NCBI GenBank assembly: GCA_937894675.1 | Contig: CALCQO010000045.1 | Span: 1-64,000 of the forward strand | Origin: an uncultured Clostridia bacterium | Lineage (GTDB): Bacteria > Bacillota > Clostridia > Christensenellales > Aristaeellaceae | DNA length: 64,000 nucleotides | Direction of reading: 5' to 3' | Shown: positions 8,274 to 17,049 of the stretch, one piece after another | Numbering within the stretch: the first letter of the stretch is position 1 | Layout: every line of letters begins with the position of its first letter | Translations under genes and position numbers: made by a program | Notes under the pieces: model-generated | The model's input: the letters and a program-made list of their open reading frames with translations, nothing else | Database searches by the model: none | Told to the model about the DNA's origin: nothing

Positions 8274-10892
8274 TTACAGCCAACTGCCGTGTTTTCGGAT
8301 GTACGCCTTCTTTACCACCTCAATGGTGACAGCGTATCCCAGGATGATGAGCGCCAGCAGCGGATAATAGCGGGCAGGCATCAGCGCAAAGTGGAAAGCG
8401 GGGATGGCATGTAAAAGAAACGGCACCGCCAGAGCGCCCAGGATGCCCCCCAGCGTCGCCAGAGACAAGCGCCAATCCGCACGGGACTGGAGAAAGGGGA
8501 TTTTGGCGGTGCGGATGAAGTGCACAATCAGCGTCTGGGAAATCAGCCCCTCCATGAACCAGCCGGTCTGGAAGTACGTTTCCTGCGCGGTGGTTTGAAA
8601 GCCCATGATGAACCACAGGGCGGCAAAGGTCAGCATGTCGAAAGCGGAGCTGGTGATGCCCATGGTGTTCATGAAGCTCATCAGGCTCTTCGTGTCCCAC
8701 TTCTTGGGGGTGCGCACAAACTCCTCATCCACATTGTCCCAGGGGATGGCAATCTGGGTAAAGTCATAAATCAGGTTCTGAATAAGCATCTGGATGGGAA
8801 TCATGGGCAGGAACGGCAGCAGGATGCTGGCCACCAGCACCGAGAACACATTGCCAAAGTTGCTGGAGAGGGACATCTTCATGTACTTCATGATGTTGCC
8901 GTAGATGCGCCGGCCTTCGTAGACACCGCCAAAGAGCACCAGCAGGCTTTTTTCCAGCAGGATGATGTCTGAGCTCTGCTTGGCGATGTCGGTGGCCGTG
9001 TCCACCGAGATGCCCACATCCGCGTGGCGCAGGGAAGGGGCGTCATTGACGCCGTCCCCCATGTACCCCACCACATGGCCGTTGGCGCGCAGGGCGTCCA
9101 CGATACGCTGCTTCTGCATGGGAGACACCCTGGCAAACAGGTCCGCGCCCTCCACCGCCTGGGACAGCGTCCTGTCATCCATCCCCTCGATGGCACTGCC
9201 CAGCAGGGTTGCCTTGCGGGCGATGCCCACCTGGGCGCAGATATTTTCCGCCACCAGTGCGGCGTCGCCGGTGATAATCTTGATATCCACCCCCGCGGCG
9301 TACAGTTTTTCCACTGCTTCCTTGACATCAGGCTTGGGGGGATCCAGGAACGCCACATAGCCGATAAAGGTCATGCCCGTTTCATCCTGGCTGGAGAAGG
9401 TGGACACATCAATCTGCTCGTCCCGGGCCGCGATGGCGATGACGTGCATGCCCTGGCTGTTGAGTTCGTCGGCATGGACGGTGATACGCTCTACCATCTG
9501 GGGAGACAGGGAAACGACATCCTCCCCATCCTGGGCGAAAGCGCAGGCTTTGAGCACTTCCTCCAGGGCGCCTTTGGTAATCAGGTGGTGTTCGCCTTGC
9601 GCGTTTTCCACCACGACGCTCATGCGGCGGCGCTCGAAATCAAAGGGGATTTCGTCTATCTTGCGGTACGCGCCCGTCCTGTCCCCCATGCCATGCTGGG
9701 CGCCGTAGGCAAGGATAGCGTTGTCAATCAGGTTTTTGACCCCGGTGGAAAAATGGCTGTTGAAGTACGCGTCCTCCAAGACGCTGATATCTTCCTCGCC
9801 CCGTACATTGATGTAGCGCTGCAGGACAACGGAATCCAAGGTTAGGGTGCCTGTCTTGTCGGTGCACAGCACGTCCATGGCGCCAAAGTTCTGAATGGCG
9901 GACATATTCTTGACGATGATGTTCTTTTTCGCCATAAACTGGGCGCCTTTGGCCAAGGTGGCGTTGACAATCATGGGCAGCATGCCCGGGGTGATGCCCA
10001 CCGCCACCGAGAGGGAAAACATGAATGCCTGCAGCCAATCCTGCTTGACGACGCCGTTGATGATGAACACCACCACCACAACAAACCCCATGTATTTCAC
10101 CAGGGTCTGGGTTACCTGAGACAGGCCTTTCTCAAATGCGGTCTGGCCTTTGCCTTCCTCCACCCCGGCGGCGATATGCCCCAGGTATGTTGCATTGCCC
10201 GTTTTAATAACCACCGCTTCCGCCGTGCCGGAGATAACGCTGGCGCCCATCAGGCAGATATTGGTTAAATCCGTGCTGGGAGCGCCGCATGTGTCCGCGC
10301 CTGCTTTCTTCTCCACCAACACAGACTCGCCGGTAAAAACCGACTGGGCGACAAACAGGTCTTTGCTGCGCAGAAGATATAAATCAGCCGGGACTACCGT
10401 CCCGCTGCCCAGGAGCACCTTGTCCCCCACCACCAGTTCATCGCCGGGAACCTTGCGCAACTGCCCGTCCCGCCATACATCCACATTGGTGACGGTGTGC
10501 CGCAGGCTTTCGCTGGCCAGGTACGCCCGGTAGTCCTGTACAAAGCGGAGCATGGCGCTGAGGAAAGCTAATAGAAATATTATACTGCCGCCAAGGGTAT
10601 CCCGCAGAATCAGCGAGATAACACCAAGGAGCAGCAGCAAAATAATAAACTCATCCTTGAAGGAAAGGAGAAAAAAATGATACCAAGGCTTCTTTTTATT
10701 GTCGGTAGTGGCGTTCCTGCCATGCTCCTGAAGGCGGTGGGCAGCGTCCTCCCCCGACAGCCCCTCGGGGATTGAAGCGCAGTTTTCCAACACCTGCTGC
10801 GCGGACAGAGCCGCGATGTCCTGGTACTCTTTTTCCAGTTTTTCGTCCCTGGGCGGCTGCTTGACATTCTTCAGTTTACGCAGTGTTTCCAT
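8274..10892 (-). CDS. mgtA: Magnesium-importing P-type ATPase
   Basis: A P3B-type ATPase that imports Mg2+ using ATP. The 872 residues are close to the usual 900. Domains in order: N-terminal cytosolic region, two membrane helices (about 80-97 and 102-119), the actuator domain with F-T-G-E-S (186-190), then helices 3-4 with S-V-A-V-G-I-T-P-G-M-L-P (295-306), the MgtA/MgtB form of the ion-site helix. Next come the phosphorylation motif D-K-T-G-T (345-349), the hinge G-D-G-V-N-D-A, and six C-terminal helices. The start has an AGAGG site. Only 19 bases separate it from the upstream esterase gene, so it is probably the last gene of an esterase-esterase-mgtA transcript. No Mg2+ riboswitch is seen. 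Confidence 0.94.
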   Translation of the reverse strand: METLRKLKNVKQPPRDEKLEKEYQDIAALSAQQVLENCASIPEGLSGEDAAHRLQEHGRNATTDNKKKPWYHFFLLSFKDEFIILLLLLGVISLILRDTLGGSIIFLLAFLSAMLRFVQDYRAYLASESLRHTVTNVDVWRDGQLRKVPGDELVVGDKVLLGSGTVVPADLYLLRSKDLFVAQSVFTGESVLVEKKAGADTCGAPSTDLTNICLMGASVISGTAEAVVIKTGNATYLGHIAAGVEEGKGQTAFEKGLSQVTQTLVKYMGFVVVVVFIINGVVKQDWLQAFMFSLSVAVGITPGMLPMIVNATLAKGAQFMAKKNIIVKNMSAIQNFGAMDVLCTDKTGTLTLDSVVLQRYINVRGEEDISVLEDAYFNSHFSTGVKNLIDNAILAYGAQHGMGDRTGAYRKIDEIPFDFERRRMSVVVENAQGEHHLITKGALEEVLKACAFAQDGEDVVSLSPQMVERITVHADELNSQGMHVIAIAARDEQIDVSTFSSQDETGMTFIGYVAFLDPPKPDVKEAVEKLYAAGVDIKIITGDAALVAENICAQVGIARKATLLGSAIEGMDDRTLSQAVEGADLFARVSPMQKQRIVDALRANGHVVGYMGDGVNDAPSLRHADVGISVDTATDIAKQSSDIILLEKSLLVLFGGVYEGRRIYGNIMKYMKMSLSSNFGNVFSVLVASILLPFLPMIPIQMLIQNLIYDFTQIAIPWDNVDEEFVRTPKKWDTKSLMSFMNTMGITSSAFDMLTFAALWFIMGFQTTAQETYFQTGWFMEGLISQTLIVHFIRTAKIPFLQSRADWRLSLATLGGILGALAVPFLLHAIPAFHFALMPARYYPLLALIILGYAVTIEVVKKAYIRKHGSWL

Positions 10893-10911
10893 GTGATCGC
10901 CTCTTTATCCA

Positions 10912-11673
10912 TCAGTGCAGCCCAGGCACTTCGGGCAAGTTGAGCCAAAGCAGGAAATGCTGGATATACTCGTCCCAAAACTCCCAGGTATGGCCGCCCG
11001 GGCCTTCCTGCCAGGTAAAATCGAAAGCGCTGGTAGGGAAAGCGCGGAAAAAGTCCTGCCCCACCCGGGCGGCGGGGAGCAGCTCGTCCTGCTGGCCAAC
11101 CGCCATAAATACCCGCACCTTGGGGGCTTCGCCCCGGGCGATGAGCAGGGCATTGCCCCGCACATCCCGGTAGCCCTGCATATACGCCACCCTGCCCAGC
11201 ACCGTTCTGTCGGGCAGGATGCCGCCCACATAATCGATGCCCGAGGACAGGCAGCCCACAGCGCTGTAGGTTTCAGGGTTGGCCATGCCCAGCATCATGG
11301 CGCCAAAGCCGCCCATGGAAAGGCCGGCGATGTAGTTATCTTCCCGCTTTTCAGACAGGGGGAACATGGCGCGCATCTTGCCGGGCAGTTCCTGGCTGAT
11401 GTAGGTATAAAACCTGCCGCCATGCTGCATGTCCATATAGCTGCTCAGCTGGGCGGAGGGCATGACCACAGCCAGGTTCAGTTTCTGGGCGTAACGCTCA
11501 ATGGAAGTGCGGCGCATCCAATCGTCGCAGTTGCCAAAGGCACCATGCAGCAGCCACAGAGTTTTACGCCGGGGCAGGTCCTTGCGGTTATAGTCGCTAA
11601 CGGGCAGCAGCACATTGCAGTTGACGCACATCTCCAGGGCGTCGGAAAAATAACTCGCCTGTATCCACGCCAT
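10912..11673 (-). CDS. Alpha/beta-hydrolase esterase, tributyrin-esterase/FrmB type
   Basis: A 253-residue serine esterase of the putative-esterase (EstA, S-formylglutathione hydrolase-like) family. Features are the oxyanion segment L-L-H-G-A-F-G-N (41-48), the nucleophile elbow G-L-S-M-G-G (117-122, Ser119), and the histidine near the C-terminus in G-G-H-T-W-E-F-W-D. It has no signal peptide, so it is cytosolic. It lies directly after the 256-residue paralogue, with the stop and next start adjacent. The natural substrate is unknown; acetylated sugars, short-chain esters or formyl-glutathione-like thioesters are all plausible. Confidence 0.85.
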   Translation of the reverse strand: MAWIQASYFSDALEMCVNCNVLLPVSDYNRKDLPRRKTLWLLHGAFGNCDDWMRRTSIERYAQKLNLAVVMPSAQLSSYMDMQHGGRFYTYISQELPGKMRAMFPLSEKREDNYIAGLSMGGFGAMMLGMANPETYSAVGCLSSGIDYVGGILPDRTVLGRVAYMQGYRDVRGNALLIARGEAPKVRVFMAVGQQDELLPAARVGQDFFRAFPTSAFDFTWQEGPGGHTWEFWDEYIQHFLLWLNLPEVPGLH

Positions 11674-12444
11674 TTATATATCCCCCATCAGCCATTCAAG
11701 GGCGTCCTGTATTTTTTTGTCCCAGCAGTCCCAGGTATGCCCGCCGGGTGATTCCTCATAGGTAAGTGCATAACCAAGCCCCTGCAAATGGTCCCGAAAG
11801 CGCAGGTTATCCTGGTACAGAAAGTCTTCCGTTCCGCACCACATGTACAGAGGGGGCCGCTCTTCCGGAGCCATTTGGCTGGCCGCTGCGAACAAATCGT
11901 TGAAGGAATTTTCCACCTTGCCCGGGGTGCCGAATACATCCTTGAGCAGCGGGTTGGGCTGCTCCCGCGCCATGCGGGCCACATCCGTCACCGCTGACAG
12001 GGCGGCGGCTTTGGAAAAGGTTTCCGGCGCGCGCAGGGCGCACTTCAGCGCGCCGTACCCGCCCATGGACAGCCCGGCGGCAAAGGTGTCCTGCCTGTTC
12101 CGGCTGATTTGGGGGAACATGCGCCCGCACAGCACAGGCAGTTCCTTAGTCAGGTAGGTAAAATACTTGAAGCCGTAAGTCATGTCGGTATAGAAGCCCC
12201 GGTGGGTGCCGGGCATAATCACCGCCAGGTGATACCTGGTAGCGTAGCGCTCGATGGAGGTGCGGCGCAGCCAGATGGTATGGTCGTCCGACAAGCCATG
12301 CAAAAGATATAGCACCCGGCAGGCGCCTTGCCCGCCCCGGCTTTCCAGCCCAATCTGGCTCTTGGCTTTTTCCGGCAGGATGACCTCCATGTCCATGTTC
12401 ATCCGAAGCGCCTTGGAATAGTGGTGCACATGCAGCAGCGCCAT
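11674..12444 (-). CDS. Alpha/beta-hydrolase esterase, tributyrin-esterase/FrmB type (paralogue)
   Basis: A 256-residue esterase clearly related to the next gene: the same Y-L-L-H-G-L-S-D (46-53) oxyanion segment, I-W-L-R-R-T-S-I-E-R-Y block, G-L-S-M-G-G elbow (124-129, Ser126), and C-terminal S-P-G-G-H-T-W-D-C-W-D. The pair looks like a tandem duplication that has diverged considerably. No signal peptide. It is the first gene of the esterase-mgtA group; the 90 bases upstream lie between it and the hydrogenase terminator. The substrate is unknown. Confidence 0.85.
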   Translation of the reverse strand: MALLHVHHYSKALRMNMDMEVILPEKAKSQIGLESRGGQGACRVLYLLHGLSDDHTIWLRRTSIERYATRYHLAVIMPGTHRGFYTDMTYGFKYFTYLTKELPVLCGRMFPQISRNRQDTFAAGLSMGGYGALKCALRAPETFSKAAALSAVTDVARMAREQPNPLLKDVFGTPGKVENSFNDLFAAASQMAPEERPPLYMWCGTEDFLYQDNLRFRDHLQGLGYALTYEESPGGHTWDCWDKKIQDALEWLMGDI

Positions 12445-12503
12445 ACGCCCTCCTACTAAATGAATCCGCCCAAGTATAGCACTTTTCCCCTTATCGACAC
12501 AAT

Positions 12504-12526
12504 GAAAAACGCCCCCGAAGGGGCGT
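12504..12526 (-). terminator. Terminator of the hydrogenase operon
   Basis: Arms ACGCCCC (12509-12515) and GGGGCGT (12520-12526) close on a CGAA (UUCG on the transcript) tetraloop, followed on the minus strand by five T (12508-12504). It is placed 14 bases after the hndD stop. Confidence 0.88.
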
Positions 12527-12539
12527 AAATGCTGGCCGC

Positions 12540-14291
12540 TTATTTGGAGTATTTGGGGCGCTTGGTGTAGTGAGTATGCAGCAGGTAGTGGGCTTTGTGG
12601 CTGTTGGGCTTTTCCAGGAAATCCTCGTACAGCTTTTTAATGCTGGGGTTTTCATGGCTCTTGCGCAGCTTCATGCCCGCGTCCGCCTGGTACAGGGCAC
12701 CGGCGCGCACCTTGCGGGGATCCACCGTCAGCCTGGTTTGAGCGGATACCACCGGCTGGCCGCCGCCCGTCACGCAGCCGCCGGGGCAGCCCATGACCTC
12801 GATAAACTGGTAGTTTTTCTTGCCGCTGCGCACCTGCTCCAGCAGTTGGCCGGCGTTGGCGGTGCCGTTCACCACGGCTACATTGAACTTCAGGTTGCCG
12901 ATTTCCACGCTGGCTTCCTTGATGCCCTGGGTGCCGCGCACATCGCTGAAATCCAGCTTCTGCAGCTCTTTGCCGGTAAGGGTTTCATAGGCTGTGCGCA
13001 AGGCCGCTTCCATCACGCCGCCGGTGGCGCCGAAGATGACGCCCGCGCCGGAGGCCTCGCTGAGCAGGGGATCAAAGGTGCCCTCGGGCAGGCTGGGGAA
13101 GTCGATGCCCGCGGTTTTAATCATCTTGGCCAGTTCCCTGGTGGTGATAACCGCGTCCACATCAGGCATGCCGTTGGCCGCCAGCTCGGGCCGCTTGGCC
13201 TCAAACTTTTTGGCGGTGCAGGGCATGACGGACACTACCCGCAGCTTGTCGATGGGAATATTCATTGTCTGGGCATAGTAGCTCTTGATGACCGCGCCCA
13301 TCATTTCATGGGGGGATTTGCAGGAGGACAGGTTGGGGATAAAGTCGGGGTGGTAGGTTTCGCAATACTTGACCCAGCCCGGGCTGCAGGAGGTAATCAT
13401 GGGCAGCACGCCGCCGTTCTTCAAACGGTCAATCAGCTCAGTGGCTTCCTCCATGATGGTTAAGTCCGCGCCGAAGTTGGTGTCAAACACCTTGTCAAAG
13501 CCCATGCGGCGCAGGGCTTCCGCCATCTGCCCGGTAACATTGGTGCCCATGGGTAAGCCAAACTCCTCGCCCAGGGCGGCGCGCACGGCAGGGGCGGTCT
13601 GCACCACGACGTGCAGGTCCTTATCGGCCAGCATATCCCATACGATATCAATCTGCTCTTTCTCGTACAGGGCGCCCACAGGGCAGTTGGTGATGCACTG
13701 GCCGCAGCCGATGCAGGCCATGTCGTTTAAGTGCAGGTTCCAGGGAGACTCGATGGAAGTTTTGAACCCGCGCTGCACGGGGCCGATGACACCGCAGCCC
13801 TGGGCGTCGATGCAGGTGGACACGCAGCGGCGGCACAGAATGCACTTGTTGTTGTCGCGCACCACGCAGGGGGAAACATTGTCCACATCGTAGGTGTTCT
13901 GCTCGCCCTTGAACTCGTCCCCGTTTTCAATGCCTAGCTCCACCGACAGCTTCTGCAACTCGCAGTTCTGACTGCGCACGCAGCTGAGGCACTTTTTGTC
14001 ATGGTTGCTTAAAATCAGCTCCAGCACCGTGCGGCGGGCTTCCCGTACTTCCGGGGTGTTGGTCCTGATAATCATATTGGGGGCCACCTGCAATACGCAG
14101 GCTGCCTGCAGGGCTCTGGCGCCGTAGTCCACCACGCACATGCGGCAGGCGCCAATCTCGTTGACATCCTTCAAAAAGCACAGCGTGGGAATCTTGACAT
14201 GGGCTTTCTTGGCCGCCTCCAGCACCGTGGTGCCTTCGGGCACCTCCACCTTGATGCCGTCTATCATCAAAGGAATCATACGTTCGTCCAT
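12540..14291 (-). CDS. hndD: [FeFe] hydrogenase catalytic subunit (HndD/HydA type)
   Basis: Catalytic subunit of a multimeric NAD(P)-linked, probably electron-bifurcating hydrogenase; 583 residues. Order: 2Fe-2S domain (cysteines near 38, 49, 52, 65), the His/Cys cluster motif H-x3-C-x2-C-x5-C (97-110), two 4Fe-4S motifs (150-160 and 193-203), the H-cluster domain and a small-subunit tail. The H-cluster motifs are L1 T-S-C-S-P-G-W (300-306), L2 M-P-C-T-A-K-K-F-E (356-364) and L3 G-C-P-G-G-C (501-506). L1 has serine where most catalytic enzymes have a second cysteine. The start has an AGGAGG site nine bases upstream. It is last in the hndA-HATPase-hndB-hndC-hndD operon. Maturation genes hydEFG are not in the window. 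Confidence 0.95.
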   Translation of the reverse strand: MDERMIPLMIDGIKVEVPEGTTVLEAAKKAHVKIPTLCFLKDVNEIGACRMCVVDYGARALQAACVLQVAPNMIIRTNTPEVREARRTVLELILSNHDKKCLSCVRSQNCELQKLSVELGIENGDEFKGEQNTYDVDNVSPCVVRDNNKCILCRRCVSTCIDAQGCGVIGPVQRGFKTSIESPWNLHLNDMACIGCGQCITNCPVGALYEKEQIDIVWDMLADKDLHVVVQTAPAVRAALGEEFGLPMGTNVTGQMAEALRRMGFDKVFDTNFGADLTIMEEATELIDRLKNGGVLPMITSCSPGWVKYCETYHPDFIPNLSSCKSPHEMMGAVIKSYYAQTMNIPIDKLRVVSVMPCTAKKFEAKRPELAANGMPDVDAVITTRELAKMIKTAGIDFPSLPEGTFDPLLSEASGAGVIFGATGGVMEAALRTAYETLTGKELQKLDFSDVRGTQGIKEASVEIGNLKFNVAVVNGTANAGQLLEQVRSGKKNYQFIEVMGCPGGCVTGGGQPVVSAQTRLTVDPRKVRAGALYQADAGMKLRKSHENPSIKKLYEDFLEKPNSHKAHYLLHTHYTKRPKYSK

Positions 14292-14303
14292 CTTTTCCTC
14301 CTG

Positions 14304-16097
14304 TTATACCTTGACGATGGCGTCAAAGCGGCATTTCTCGATGCAGGAATAGCACTTGGTGCACTTGTCCGTATCGATAGCATGTTTGTTGCGAACTTCG
14401 CCGGTAATGGCATCCACAGGGCACACGCGCACGCAGGCGGTGCAGCCGCGGCACTTGTCGGTGATTTCCAGGTGCAGCAGGCTCTTGCACTGATGCGCCG
14501 GGCACTTCTTGTCCTGTATGTGGGCCTCGTACTCGTGGCGGAAATAGTGCAGGGTGGACAGAACCGGGTTGGGCGCTGTCTGCCCCAGGCCGCACAGGGC
14601 GGTCGCCTTAATGGAGCGGGCCAGGCGTTCCAGCTTTTCGATGTCGTCCGGCTGCCCCTTGCCCTCCACGATGCGCTCGAGGATTTCCAGCATGCGGCGG
14701 GTGCCGATGCGGCAGGGGGTGCACTTGCCACAGCTTTCTTCCACAGTAAAGTCGAGGAAGAAGCGGGCGATGTCCACCATACAGTTGTCCTCATCCATGA
14801 CCACCATGCCGCCCGACCCCATCATGGAGCCGATTTCCAGCAGGGAGTCATACTCGATGGGTACATCCAGCAGGTTGGCCGGGATGCAGCCGCCCGAGGG
14901 GCCGCCTGTCTGCACGGCCTTAAACTTGCGGTCGTTGGGGATGCCGCCGCCGATGTCATAAATAACGGTGCGCAGCGGGGTGCCCATGGGCACTTCCACC
15001 AAGCCTGTGTTGTTGATCTTGCCGCCCAGGGCGAACACCTTGGTGCCCGGAGAGCGCTCGGTGCCCATGGTGCGGAACCATTCCGCGCCTTTGAGCAGAA
15101 TCTGGGGCACATTGGCGTAGGTTTCCACGTTGTTGATGTTGGAGGGTTTGCCAAACAGGCCTTTCACCGCCGGGAAGGGGGGCTTGGGCCGGGGCTCGCC
15201 GCGCATGCCCTCGATGGACACCATCAGCGCCGTTTCCTCGCCGCAGACGAAAGCGCCTGCGCCAAGGCGGACATGGATGTCAAAATTAAAGCCCGTGCCC
15301 AGGATGTCCTTGCCCAGCAGGCCGTATTCCCTGGCTTCAGCGATGGCGATGTTCAAGCGCTTCACCGCGATGGGGTACTCGGCGCGGACGTACACATAGC
15401 CCTCATCCGAACCCATGGAGTAGCCGCAGATGGCCATGGCCTCAATCACCGCGTGGGGGTCGCCTTCCAGCACGGAACGGTCCATGAACGCGCCGGGGTC
15501 GCCCTCGTCGGCGTTGCAGATGACATACTTTTTATCCGCCTTCTGGGCAGCCGCGAACTTCCACTTGGTGCCGGCGGGGAACCCGCCACCGCCCCTGCCC
15601 CGCAGGCCGGACTTGGTGATGACATCGATGACACCCTCGGGGGTCATTTCCGTCAGCGCTTTGGCCAGGGCTTTGTAGCCGTCAAAGGCAATGTACTCGT
15701 CGATGTTTTCCGGGTCGATGACGCCGCAGTTGCGCAGGGCGATACGGGTCTGATGCCTGTAAAAATCGATTTCGCCAAGGGGCTTGCCGGCGTCGTGATG
15801 GTCGCCCTTGTCGGTATAGACCAGGCGGCGGACAATGCGGCCCTTGAGCAGATGCTCTTGGACGATTTCCTCCACATCCGCATCCTTCACCCGGGCGTAA
15901 AAGGTGCCCTCGGGGTATACGATGACGACGGGACCCACTTCGCACAGACCAAAGCAGCCCGTGCGGATCACCTTGATTTCCCGTTCAAGGCCGCTTTGCT
16001 TGATTTGTTCTTCCATGGCGGCGATGATTTTGTCAGAACCCGATGAAGTGCATCCTGTTCCGCCGCACACCAGGACATGAGAGCGAAAAACTTCCAT
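14304..16097 (-). CDS. hndC: NADH-binding flavoprotein subunit of the hydrogenase (NuoF-like)
   Basis: The 597-residue flavin subunit that exchanges electrons with NAD(P)H. Domains: an N-terminal thioredoxin-like 2Fe-2S domain (C-G-G-T-G-C at 11-16), the NuoF core with the FMN/NAD glycine loop R-G-R-G-G-G-G-F-P-A-G-x-K-W and the N-A-D-E-G-D-P-G-A-F stretch, a 4Fe-4S NuoF C-terminal domain with C-G-K-C-T-P-C-R-x-G, and two extra ferredoxin-type 4Fe-4S clusters at the end. This layout is that of HydB/HndC in bifurcating hydrogenases. It lies 12 bases upstream of hndD. Confidence 0.95.
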   Translation of the reverse strand: MEVFRSHVLVCGGTGCTSSGSDKIIAAMEEQIKQSGLEREIKVIRTGCFGLCEVGPVVIVYPEGTFYARVKDADVEEIVQEHLLKGRIVRRLVYTDKGDHHDAGKPLGEIDFYRHQTRIALRNCGVIDPENIDEYIAFDGYKALAKALTEMTPEGVIDVITKSGLRGRGGGGFPAGTKWKFAAAQKADKKYVICNADEGDPGAFMDRSVLEGDPHAVIEAMAICGYSMGSDEGYVYVRAEYPIAVKRLNIAIAEAREYGLLGKDILGTGFNFDIHVRLGAGAFVCGEETALMVSIEGMRGEPRPKPPFPAVKGLFGKPSNINNVETYANVPQILLKGAEWFRTMGTERSPGTKVFALGGKINNTGLVEVPMGTPLRTVIYDIGGGIPNDRKFKAVQTGGPSGGCIPANLLDVPIEYDSLLEIGSMMGSGGMVVMDEDNCMVDIARFFLDFTVEESCGKCTPCRIGTRRMLEILERIVEGKGQPDDIEKLERLARSIKATALCGLGQTAPNPVLSTLHYFRHEYEAHIQDKKCPAHQCKSLLHLEITDKCRGCTACVRVCPVDAITGEVRNKHAIDTDKCTKCYSCIEKCRFDAIVKV

Positions 16098-16108
16098 TCC
16101 CTTCCTCC

Positions 16109-16495
16109 TTAGCCGTTGGTCTTGCCTTCAGCGGTGCCGATGGTGAACTCCGTCACCGGCTGGCCGTTGACAAGGTGCTCTGCAACGATTCTGCGAACCT
16201 TATCGGGGTTTAAGTGCACATAGGTAACCTTTTCCTGCCCGGGCAAAAGAACATCCGCCATGGGCTCCAGGCGGCACATGCCGATGCACCCGGTCTGGGT
16301 GACATGCACCTGGCTCAGGTTCCTGCGGCCCGCTTCCTCCATGAACGCCATCATGACCGGGCGCGCCCCGGCGGCGATGCCGCAGGTCGCCATGCCCACC
16401 ACCACACGGATGGCGTCATCCTTGTCTTCCTTGCGCAGGTTGATACGATCCAACGTATCCTTGCGGATTTTTTCCAGTTCAGCCAGCGTTTTCAT
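16109..16495 (-). CDS. hndB: Hydrogenase 2Fe-2S thioredoxin-like subunit (HndB type)
   Basis: A 128-residue thioredoxin-like ferredoxin. The four cysteines expected for a 2Fe-2S cluster are visible in the pattern T-C-G-I-A-A-G-A near residues 37-44 and T-Q-T-G-C-I-G-M-C at about 77-85. It accompanies HndA, HndC and HndD in NADP-reducing hydrogenases. The start overlaps the stop of the HATPase gene upstream (ATGA), an unusual insertion within the hydrogenase operon. Confidence 0.9.
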   Translation of the reverse strand: MKTLAELEKIRKDTLDRINLRKEDKDDAIRVVVGMATCGIAAGARPVMMAFMEEAGRRNLSQVHVTQTGCIGMCRLEPMADVLLPGQEKVTYVHLNPDKVRRIVAEHLVNGQPVTEFTIGTAEGKTNG

Positions 16496-17049
16496 TGCAG
16501 AATTCCTCCAAATAAAGGTTGAGTTTCTTCCGTTAAAGCGTCTTTCATCCAGGAAATCACTTCCGGCTCGCTCAGCATGACCCCGTCCAGCGCCTGTTTC
16601 AACACCCGGGTGTCCAAACTGCTTTCCCCCAGGGGGCTTGCGCAGGCAAGGACAAAATCCGGCGAAACGGGGTTGGAAGCGATGAGGGTAACCATGGTCT
16701 GGGGGATGTCGCCCAGGGGCAGGCAGTCGATGGAACGGGTGTCAAAGGTCATGTCGATGCGGGTGCCCTGCTGATGGCTGCTGGTCAGGTGAAAGGTGCC
16801 CCCTGTCAGCTCCGCGTTCTGCTTGGCCAGCGGGATGCCCAGGCCGACCTTGCGGGTAGTCCGGGTAGTGCCAAAGGGGCTTAGCGCCTTGTCCGCCATG
16901 GCCTCATCCATTCCACTCCCATTGTCCGTGAGGGTGATGGCAAGCATGCCTTCGGAGCTGAGCCTGATGGAGATTTCCACCAGGGTCGCCCCCGCGGTGA
17001 TGCTGTTTTGGGCCAGATCCATCAGGTGCAGGGAAATATCCCAGATCAA
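16492..17049 (-). CDS. HATPase-domain protein inside the hydrogenase operon
   Basis: A 185-residue protein whose first 105 residues are a GHKL ATP-binding domain: N-box H-L-M-D-L-A-Q-N-S (8-16), G1 box D-N-G-S-G-M-D, a P-F-G-T-T-R segment and G2 box V-G-L-G-I-P-L-A-K. The remaining 80 residues are unlike a histidine-kinase dimerisation domain, and there is no phospho-accepting H-box, no sensor domain and no membrane helix. It may be an orphan kinase or anti-sigma-type switch. Translation probably starts at a TTG (17049) overlapping the hndA stop, and its own stop overlaps the hndB start, so it is co-translated with the hydrogenase. The role is inferred to be regulatory. Confidence 0.82.
   Translation of the reverse strand: MIWDISLHLMDLAQNSITAGATLVEISIRLSSEGMLAITLTDNGSGMDEAMADKALSPFGTTRTTRKVGLGIPLAKQNAELTGGTFHLTSSHQQGTRIDMTFDTRSIDCLPLGDIPQTMVTLIASNPVSPDFVLACASPLGESSLDTRVLKQALDGVMLSEPEVISWMKDALTEETQPLFGGILQ

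Noticed and set aside
14199..16046. 615-codon open frame opposite hndC
   Set aside because: Antisense to a clear NuoF-type gene, low-complexity translation, no credible ribosome site.
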